NCBI GenBank assembly: GCA_905221615.1
Contig: CAJNDT010006001.1
Span: 322,501 to 386,500 of the forward strand
Origin: Symbiodinium sp. CCMP2592
Lineage: Eukaryota > Sar > Dinophyceae > Suessiales > Symbiodiniaceae
Length of the DNA stretch: 64,000 nucleotides
Direction: 5' to 3'
In this document: positions 10,046 through 17,900 of the stretch, in pieces
Position numbering within the stretch: position 1 is the stretch's first letter
Layout of the letters: each line of letters starts with the position of its first letter
The notes under the pieces: generated by a model
What the model saw: the letters and a program-made list of their open reading frames with translations, nothing else
The model's database searches: none
What the model was told of the DNA's origin: nothing
Translations under genes and position numbers: made by a program

Positions 10046-11312
10046 TACTCCATGGAGCTACGATGTGATGAGAATCCGAGGCAGAAGAGCCGCGCCTGCC
10101 GCTGCAGCGCTGCTTGGCAACCGGTGTTGCAAGCCCTGCGCTCAACGAACGCCTCGGGCGCTGGCCGGGGCCTCGGCATTATATCGTATTCCTGTCCAAA
10201 GCTGTCAAAAAGTTTGCGAAAGACGCAAACCCATTGCATGGCAAATGTCGATGGCATGTGCACCGATGGTTGCAGGCTGCAGCTTGCGCCGCGACGACGG
10301 CAGCTGTGCAGCCGGGCGCGCAGCAGCCGTCGCTGCTTGCGCCAGGTAGGTCCGATCTAGCTATCTTCATGTCGATTCCAGGCTGTTTGGAGAGACCAGG
10401 CTTGCAATGATCCGGCAGAGATGGAATTCTGCAGAGGCGCAAGCTTGGCTTAGTTACATCCGATCTGAACAATGCCAGCCTGTTCTTTCTCGACTCGCCA
10501 ATCGCCCGATGCGCGCAGAATCGATGCCAGGTGCTCCTGCAGAAAGCCCTGCGAATTTCGCTTAGTGCTGGCGAATGTGGAAGGCGCGAGGGAATGCCAC
10601 TGTGTAGATGCGGTGCGATGCGGTGACTGCACTTTAGAAAAACGCATGCACGACAGCGGCAAGCCATGTGCTAATCACTGCTGTGCTCGGACTTTTCCAA
10701 CCTTGTACTTACCGAAACTCGCATCGTGAGCGTTCTGAATCTGAGAACGCCTATCACGAAATCTCATGACGCGCAACATCTTTGCCTTTTCGTGACAGCT
10801 CCGCTTGGCCGACGCCGTCTGTTTGGTCCGAAAACCTCTTGGTGCCGGAGCTGCAGTTGGTGACATTCATCTGTGTCCAGGAATGAGGTTTCGCCTGAGC
10901 TTGCTGCTTGCTGCAATGGCAGGCTCTGAAACGCCGTGAGCTGATGTGCAAGCTGGCAGATTGCGCAGCCGTGAAGTGGAGTTGGGAAGATTCAGGCAAG
11001 GAGCCTCAACAGCCAGGAGCCGAACGGAAGCTGTGAATTCTTCTTCTGCCAGGGCTCTTCTCAGCCGACCCAGCGCTGCCACCAGATGCTGCCCGTGGAC
11101 AAGCTGCTCGTGCGGCGGCGCAATGGGCGACAGAAGGCTGTCTACCAGCCTTTGTTTGGAACTTCTGCACCATTTCGACGGACTGTAGCCCCTGCCAAAA
11201 GCAGGCGAGTCCGGCAAATGCCAAGCAGTCAGACTCTTCGCTGGAAGGCTTGCAGAACGAGCTTGCCTTCTGGAAGCTTTGGCTCAGGAAACACAAGGCT
11301 CTCCGCGTTAGT
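10046..11312. other. No firmly supported gene; weak coding-like patches
   Basis: Two patches have natural-looking composition: plus strand about 10170-10270 (..L-S-K-A-V-K-K-F-A-K-D-A-N-P-L) and minus strand about 11000-11130 (..L-R-R-A-L-A-E-E-E-F-T). Neither has convincing borders, a start or a recognised domain. They may be exons or relics. Confidence 0.25.
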
Positions 11313-11459
11313 GTTTCTTGCTGCAAGTTCGTGGTGAGCGACGGCTGCTTTGTGGAGTCTAAGTATAGCGTGAGAGCGAAGTAAGGCAGGACGAAGAAGC
11401 ACAAGGGATCCAGGGAATTCCAGGGAGTGATCCCCAGCAACAGGTTTTCGGAATGGTGG

Positions 11460-11572
11460 CTAGGATGCCCAGTAGTACCCTTATTCCCCTTTATGTAGTC
11501 CTAGTCTCCTCATAAAGATACCCAATACCTAAAAGGGAGCCCTTATTTTCCTTAGGTTACTGGGCATCCTAG
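11460..11572. mobile_element. 113-bp MITE with perfect 15-bp TIRs and GTGG target duplication
   Basis: CTAGGATGCCCAGTA at 11460-11474 is perfectly inverted at 11558-11572. The element is flanked by GTGG on both sides (11456-11459 and 11573-11576), which fits a 4-bp target-site duplication. The interior holds CCCTTATTCCCC and AAGGGAGCCCTTATT words. A second copy lies at 41202-41314 in the duplicated segment. Confidence 0.75.
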
Positions 11573-11616
11573 GTGGAAACTGTCACTCTTCCTCTGCTTT
11601 TTTGGGTCTCTGGCAG

Positions 11617-11700
11617 GAGGGCAGCTGGGTGGCTGCAGTGAGCACGGAGGCCCTCTGTGTCGTTTCCCGGTGCAGGGTTGCGCTGTTGCCTGATGCAATG
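11617..11700 (+). CDS. Candidate exon, unidentified
   Basis: A pyrimidine-rich tract and CTCTGGCAG precede an open frame E-G-S-W-V-A-A-V-S-T-E-A-L-C-V-V-S-R-C, which looks like natural protein. The 3' border is unclear. A second candidate (11831-11878, H-D-L-L-Q-T-E-F-S-G-D-V-W-N-F-H) starts after CGGGCAG and ends at CAT|GTGTTC. Confidence 0.25.
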
Positions 11701-11724
11701 TGTATATGACATGACATTATAGTA

Positions 11725-11800
11725 TATGATTGTACATTCTAGTACATTCTAGATATTCTAGTACATTCTAGTATATTCTAGTATATTATAGTAGTTATAG
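11725..11800. repeat. ATTCTAGTAC tandem repeats
   Basis: About six imperfect 10-bp units of ATTCTAGTAC/ATTCTAGTAT, surrounded by AT-rich sequence. Copied near 41467-41542. Confidence 0.65.
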
Positions 11801-11947
11801 TCTGTTAACAATACATATCATGGCGGGCAGCACGACCTGCTGCAGACAGAGTTCAGCGGCGACGTCTGGAATTTTCATGTGTTCCTGCCTTGCTCCTAAC
11901 TTGACGTTCAGTGGGTCTACTGCAGTTGGAGCCGAATTCACTGCTAG

Positions 11948-11990
11948 TTAGGGTTTAGGGTTGTGCTTTAGGGTTTAGGACCCTAAACCT
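11948..11990 (+). repeat. TTTAGGG island with an inverted CCCTAAA end
   Basis: TAGGGTTTAGGGTTGTGCTT, then TAGGGTTTAGGACCCTAAACC. The last part is a small palindrome of the telomere-type heptamer. Copied near 41690-41732. Confidence 0.65.
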
Positions 11991-12039
11991 TATCTCTAAG
12001 CTAGTTTCAGAGCTGCAGCATGCCCTGAGGCCTCGCAGT

Positions 12040-12040
12040 G

Positions 12041-12074
<34 letters not shown>

Positions 12075-12075
12075 G

Positions 12076-12123
<48 letters not shown>
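12040..12123. repeat. CT/GA microsatellite
   Basis: Long (CT)n runs broken by three GT interruptions. A shorter (CT)13 run lies at 12331-12356. Copies are near 41782-41865 and 42072-42097. Confidence 0.9.
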
Positions 12124-12127
<4 letters not shown>

Positions 12128-12329
12128 CTAAAGGGGGCCTAAAGACGAGCTTTATCGGACTCTATCGACGCCCGATTGCCTGCGACTGGCGACATCTGGT
12201 TCTGAGTCGCTGCTACAAGCATCATCTACAGAGATACACAGACATGATACGTGTGTATCTCGGAGTTATGTGGCTTCAAACTATCGTCGATCCACGAATC
12301 TATCTATTTGCCTGTCTATGGGTCTAACA

Positions 12330-12361
<32 letters not shown>

Positions 12362-12493
12362 AAGTGTCTGTGTTCCTGGGTTCCACTGTGTTCGAAAATC
12401 ACTTCGGCCATTGTTGTTTGTGTTTGAGAATTCCCGCCTGCCTCTGAATACATCCGCTTTTTCACAAGCTGCTTTGCCAAGCTGTGCCTGTAG

Positions 12494-12587
12494 GACTGGA
12501 CCTACGACGACCTCTGCGCACTCGCGCCGCGGCCCTCCGCCAGCCTGCTGAACGCTGGAAGTGGACCTGTCGTCCCTGGAGACATAC
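12494..12587 (+). CDS. Candidate exon, unidentified
   Basis: After a GCCTGTAG acceptor-like site the frame reads D-W-T-Y-D-D-L-C-A-L-A-P-R-P-S-A-S-L-L-N and ends ..V-V-P-G-D-I at a CATAC|GTTGAC donor-like site. The next candidate (12773-12874) reads ..I-E-V-I-S-T-D-G-L-A-D-L-Y-E-R-G-A-P-N and ends at GTG|GTTATG. Composition is protein-like but no domain is recognised. Confidence 0.28.
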
Positions 12588-12772
12588 GTTGACGCTGTGC
12601 TGAGATAGCCAAAGCCCAAGAGTACTAGCATAGGTATTACTACTAATTACTATTGCTATTATTGTTAGTGATATTGTTCCCGTTATTACGATTATTATTG
12701 CTATTGTTCTCACTGCTGATTTTGAAGATAAAAGCAATGATTCTTCATGCTGCTTGGCCCTTTGAGGCGAAG

Positions 12773-12874
12773 ATGGGAGGATCGAAGTCATCTCCACGGA
12801 CGGCTTGGCCGACTTGTACGAACGCGGGGCGCCGAACGTGGAGAGACGGAGAGGACTGAAAGTTACACCGAGTG
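12773..12874 (+). CDS. Candidate exon, unidentified
   Basis: The frame following GCGAAG reads G-R-I-E-V-I-S-T-D-G-L-A-D-L-Y-E-R-G-A-P and then N-V-E-R-R-R-G-L-K-V-T-P-S. It is bounded by AG before and GT after. It may belong to the same intron-rich plus-strand gene as the exons at 12494, 13720, 13872 and 14011. Confidence 0.28.
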
Positions 12875-13719
12875 GTTATGACTTATGATTGTTGTGTGGT
12901 TCTATCGCTGCCATCAGGCTGGCACACCTCTGCGAACGGCCGAACTCGTAGCAAACGGGAGCTCGTGGGCACAAATTTTGGTTCTGGACTGCATTGCATA
13001 GAACTGGGATGGAGCGGACCATCAATGCCGACAAACGCCCGCAACAAACGAGAGAACTCCCTTACAGGAGATGGCATTATTCTGTCGCCAAAAATGGATC
13101 GGGGTGCCGGGAAGCTGTCATCTCTGAGAGTATGCTTCCATTCCGCTGGCCCATGCCCCATCCTTTGCAAACCAAAGTCCGGCCATCAGAAGAGCAGTAA
13201 TCATGCAAAAACAAAAGCAATAGTAAGAATAATAAATCATATCAATAATCACAATATAATTAATATTGGTGATAGTGATAATGTGCCTGGTTTGCCTTGC
13301 CAAGGTCTCTACAAGCAGCTCGACCTGTCACCTCCGAAAAAGTTGATGCACTGCTCTTTGGAGGACCTTTGTTATTTTTATTATGATTACTTTTGCTATA
13401 TGGTTTTTTAGAACTGTGGTTATAACCGTTGTTATTCAAATTATGCTATTCATATTTTAGTGATGAGTTTTATGAGTACTGCTATTCTTTCTGTTATTAT
13501 GATGGCCAGCAAGCAGCAAGCATGAGCTTTGGTTCCAGAGCCTTCAGCGTCTTCCTGATGAGAATGCTGTCCCGACTGCTAGGAGCTGAGCACGTGCCTT
13601 CCCAACCAGAAATTTGATACTTGGCAGAGCACTGTGAGTGAGGCTCGTAATCAGTTTATTCTGGTCTTCGGTATTTATGCATTCCTGCGGCTTATGATTT
13701 CATGCACATTGGAGAGCAG

Positions 13720-13826
13720 AGCAGCCGAGGACCTGGTCCATGTTCGCAACGCGCTGGATCACGCTTTGCAGCCAACCCGTGCCATACGAGAGATGCTGAA
13801 GGCGGGACTAAGCTGGAAAGAGCCAG
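13720..13826 (+). CDS. Candidate exon, unidentified
   Basis: The frame R-A-A-E-D-L-V-H-V-R-N-A-L-D-H-A-L-Q-P-T continues R-A-I-R-E-M-L-K-A-G and ends at GAGCCAG|GTGTGT. It is helical, protein-like and flanked by AG..GT. Its phase does not fit the next candidate exon cleanly, so one border may be wrong. Confidence 0.28.
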
Positions 13827-13871
13827 GTGTGTTGGAGGTGGCTTTCTGAATTAATTGCAAACTGGAAGCAG

Positions 13872-14150
13872 GTCAACATGTACGGAGATGCCAAGCGTGC
13901 AATTGCCAGGTGACCCGACCTGGCGGTCAGGTACTTCTTCGACATGCCAGGCCTTTTCTCTGGTGTTCGTGCAGTTTAGGGTTTAGGGTTTTCCCCCGTG
14001 CCTCGTGCAGGGATGAGGCCGCGTACATGAACTTCACCGGTATGCACCAGTGGTCCTTTGAGCTGGACGAGGAGAGTCCCCATCACGCGCAGCTGCTCTT
14101 TGGAAGAGAGAGGCACCGCGTGGACCTGCACGCAGAGTTTCGACAAGATG
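13872..14150 (+). CDS. Two candidate exons (13872-13909, 14011-about 14150) that join in phase
   Basis: A 38-nt exon-like piece (V-N-M-Y-G-D-A-K-R-A-I-A) lies between GAAGCAG and AG|GTGACC. After a 101-nt intron-like gap containing a TTTAGGG patch and ending CTCGTGCAG, the frame resumes D-E-A-A-Y-M-N-F-T-G-M-H-Q-W-S-F-E-L-D-E. The split codon (AG|G, Arg) closes in frame. No family was recognised. Repeated at about 43605-43883. Confidence 0.35.
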
Positions 14151-14377
14151 CCTCAGTGTCATCCTCCGTTGTGCGCCTTCGCTTCTGTGGAATCAAGGCA
14201 TTTCTTTCTGCTGTTTTCTGTATAATTCTAATGCTACGCAGCCCGCCTCGGCCGCCGGCTGCAGTAGGGCCAGCAGGGGCGCAGAGCAGGGGCCAAACTG
14301 CGAAGGGCCTCTCAAGGCAGGTGTAATTTAGTTGCAGGGTCAGGGCTACTTGGAGAAGTGTGGTAAGTGTAGAGCAA

Positions 14378-14635
14378 AGCCCGCGAACGAAGCATAAGAA
14401 GAAAAGGCAGTGGAGCCGGCCCGGGGGGGGGAGGCCGAAAAAGCCAAAGCACGCGAACGAAACATAAGAAGAAAAGGCAGTGGAGCCGGCCCGGGGGGCG
14501 GCAGGCCGGAAGAGAAGAAAAGAGGAAAGAAAACGAGCAGGATAGAACAAAAAACGAGGGGAAGCCGGAGGAGGAAGAAGGGGCCGGAGGAGGAAGGGGG
14601 GGCCAGCAAGGGGGGGGGGGAGGAAGGGGGGGGGG
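14378..14635. repeat. 70-bp tandem duplication and purine/poly-G tract (insertion site)
   Basis: GCGAACGAAGCATAAGAAGA at about 14383 repeats at about 14453 with GCGAACGAAACATAAGAAGA (period 70). This is followed by about 130 bp of GA/G-rich sequence ending in two runs of ten G. E1 starts directly after the last run. The counterpart at about 44111-44369 is followed by E3. Confidence 0.75.
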
Positions 14636-14884
14636 TGAAACCATAAACCTCTAAAGGGGTAGCTCTAACAGGTACCTACAGCAATGGCTGCATGCTCATA
14701 CATATACATTCCGCTGCCCATTGGCTCACAGTGGTTTTACCATATTGAGACAAGACAAGCTCTCCTTGCGTAGCAAGACAAAACAACTACTGTCCGTGTG
14801 CAGGGCGCTGCCCTTTGATCCTTAGGGAATAAACTGGTCATACACCTCCTTACAAGGAGTATCCCTTGGGGGTGTATCGGCACA
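14636..14884 (+). repeat. E1 5' LTR
   Basis: TGAAACC..GGCACA, 249 bp. Near the 3' end, ATACACC (14840-14846) pairs with GGTGTAT (14871-14877) and encloses a CTCCTT-AC-AAGGAG hairpin (14846-14859), a candidate RNA structure in R/U5. CTTGCGTAGCAAG forms another small hairpin. It has one extra A (GAATAAACTGG) compared with the other LTRs. Confidence 0.9.
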
Positions 14885-14986
14885 GTTTTCTGGTAGCGGA
14901 GCCCGGAAAGGGCCGCCCGCCTCACAAAGTCCGCTACAGCGGTCGGCCTCGCCGAACGCTTAACCAAGCGGATAAGAGGCAGCACA
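14885..14986 (+). promoter_or_regulatory. E1 leader: tRNA primer-binding site and hairpins
   Basis: Six bases after the LTR, TGGTAGCGGAGCCC (14891-14904) closely resembles the complement of the initiator tRNA-Met 3' end, the usual primer of copia elements. Downstream are two perfect hairpins, CCGCT-AC-AGCGG (14931-14942) and CGCTT-AACC-AAGCG (about 14957-14970). In E3 the second has GACC in the loop with the stem unchanged. The gag ATG follows at 14987. Confidence 0.75.
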
Positions 14987-17900
14987 ATGTCGAGCTCGCA
15001 TAGCGAAGCCGACGGCAGTTCCCAATCCTCCGGGGGATATGAGAACGAAGAGACCTCCCAAGGTCCAGCTACTTATGTCGCACAGTCATATGCAACATCT
15101 GACCGCATGCTTGCATCATTAGGCATAACGCCCAAGATCGCGCCTGCCTATGATGGCACCACTTCGTGGTTTGAGTATGAACAGTTGATTGACGACTGGT
15201 GCGACATAACAACGCTGGATGACACCAAAAGAGGTCCGTCTCTCAAGACGAGGCTCTCCGGATTGGCCGCAGTACAAAAGGAATCACTGAACCGAGAAAG
15301 GCTTGCAGCCCCAGATGGAGTAGATTACTTCAAGAAGAAGATGCGTCCATTTTTCGTGAAAGGAGAACAGTACGTTTTCCTGTGGCGTTTCCTCGGCCTA
15401 TTCAAGGCATGGAAGGGCAACCAAGACTTTGTGACTTGGATTGCTAAGTTTGAGATCGTGCTACAGCGCGTGAGAAACTCATGGATGGATCTCTTACCAG
15501 AGATAGTTCTGGAAGATGCCCATCCGGATTTCATGCAGGCTGTGCAGGCAGATCAAACCTTCATGCGCCTACAGGATGCAACCGAGAGAGACACATACGC
15601 CGCACGTTTCTTCGAAACATGGAACAAGGAACGCCTTGATAATCATCGAAGAGCGTTTCCTCTAAATGATAATCTCCTAGCTCTCCTCTTCCTAGTGCAG
15701 TCCGACCTAAATGAGATGCAACGTGAGAGGTTGGTAACAGCATTGACCAACCAAGGTTACCGAATTGAGACCTACACGTACCCTATAGTACGGCAGACCA
15801 TGTTCGATCAGTTCTCAACGACCAGAACTGGTCTGCAGGATCCCAATATTCGGCACACTTCTCACAAGAAGGACCGCCATGGAAGGAGAGATCAACGCCG
15901 CAAACGCGGAGGTCGAAACTTCCTCATCCTCGATCAGGGTGAATACGACGGAGTCGATGGATTCTGGCTCCAAGACGAAGACACCCTTGAGGAAGGCTTT
16001 CTTGCCGCCGAGGATGAAGAAGCTGTCTTCTGGACAGTTGACGACCATGAAGCCTTCGTTGCAAGGAGATTCAAAAAGGGAAGAAGACCAAGAATGCGTC
16101 CCGGATCACCGGGAAGAGCAAAGGGTGGCAAGCGAAAAGGACGTGGCCGTTTTAGGTCATACCGCGGAAAAGGGAGAGCCAACCAGGCAGAACATGATCC
16201 AACTGATTCCAGCTATTTCGGTAAAGGTAAAGGAAAAGAAAAAGGAAAAGGTGGAAAAGGCAAAGGAAAAGGAAAGGACAAAGGAGATAAAGGAAGCTCC
16301 TTCAAGGGTACAAAATCAAAAGGCAAAGGTAAGGATACAGCTAAGTCTGCCTCCTTACAAGGAGACCAAACTGGATCTCCACAGGCCTATGAAAGTTCCA
16401 CCGCACCGAGCTGGGATTCATGGTATGAGGACAGTTATTATACTGACTCCAGTTGGAATTATGCCGCTTATGACGATCAAACGTCTTATACATACTATGC
16501 ATCACAAGCCTCACGAAGAAAGACACGGAGAAAGAAGAGAAGAAATCAAGCAGGATCATCAGGTAGAGGCACAGATCCGAGCGCGCACCAAGAACCCGTG
16601 TACAACTCATCAGTGAGTTACGTGCCCCAGGTCTTTGAACCATCCGAGGGGCAAGGTGTGGAGACTGCAACAGCAGTGTTTCCGTTGCAGCACACCGTCC
16701 TATCTGCTCTCACAGAGCGGATCAATCTTGATAAGAGCCCTACCTTTGTCATACTTGACTCTGGTTGTACTAGGGCTATGGGTTCCCGCTATGCGGTGAA
16801 CAGGCTTATCAAGGCCGTGAAGCAACATGCCCCAGGCATGATTGATTTCACTTTTTCACCTTCGAACACGAAGTTCTCTTTCGCAGATAGTGAAACAGCT
16901 CTTATCAAGGAGCGTGTAACTCTATGGTTTAACACAACTCCAAGAAGAGATACAACCATAGAAGTTCTGGATCAGGGGAGAGTTCCCATTTTGTTCTCCA
17001 TTGAACAGATGAGAAATCTAAGAATGACCCTCGAGTGTAGTCCAACAGCTGACCTAGCAACGTGTGAAGCTTTCGGTTTGTATAAAACCCCTCTTCCGAT
17101 TAGTACCAATAACCATTTGGTATTGGACCTTCTAGGCTTTACTTCCACCAGGAAGTACCTCCCTAAGTCAGGTACGTCGTTCAGTGCGACGGAGACTGCT
17201 CTAGGAGCCAATAAGCCTTATGTTAGGATACCGGAAGGTCGCTGTCCAGCCTGTGCCGGACAGAAAAAGGCTCACACGTACCTTAAGGGTTGTGACAAAG
17301 CACCTGAGGGAGCAGCTGATCCACCACCGAAGAGGATTTCAGGGAAAAAGAAGCCTCTTCCATCTGATCCGGCAGAATCATCTGCCAAGAAACTTGATCC
17401 ACCAGAACCATCTGGTGATGTTCCTGAGCCTTCCGGACCATCGGAACCATCATCAGGTTCTAGGGACAAACCTGCAGAATCCTCTGCATCACATGAACCT
17501 CCAGAAGAAGAAAGACTTGAGGTTCCACCTGCGAAGATAAAGACTCCAAAGGGTCTTAAAAACCTTCTGAAGAAATCCCGCAAATATGCGGTTAAATCTC
17601 CTGTTGAAGAGAAGTCTAAGGTCCCAGGAGCTGATGACGGGACGGAGGTAAGACCACTTGAGTCAAGAGAATACCCGGCTCCTGGTACAGACTCACCTAC
17701 AGGTGAAGAGATTGTCGCAGAACCATCGCCATCTCTTCCCATTGCTCTTCGCAGGATTCATGAGAAGCTTAAGGACCCTGTAGAACTCTATAAGCTTCAC
17801 CTTAAGCACCGTCATATGAGTACGGATCAGTTCAAGCGACGCACAAAAGCCTTACAGATCCCAAAGGAGATCTACGAGCTATATGACCAACTGGTCAAAA

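Larger units (their letters stand above)
11313..14635. repeat. Segment duplicated at 41055-44369 (first copy)
   Basis: From GTTTCTTGCTGCAAG at 11313 up to the G-run before the E1 5' LTR, this segment is repeated almost base for base at 41055-44369. Both copies are followed by the same retrotransposon at the same junction. Seen differences are a 9-bp deletion (GAAGTGTCT, near 12361) in the second copy and G-run length changes. The second copy begins exactly after a 100-N gap, which fits unmerged overlapping contigs or haplotypes better than an old duplication. Confidence 0.9.

Noticed and set aside
15879-16616. 245-codon frame overlapping gag, present in all three copies
   Set aside because: It reads the low-complexity basic region of gag in another frame. 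Its preservation follows from the near-identity of the copies, and it has no domain.
17272-17742. 156-codon minus-strand Ser/Gly-rich frame inside gag-pol
   Set aside because: It is the antisense shadow of the Pro/Ser/Glu-rich linker, and the same shadow appears in E2 and E3.
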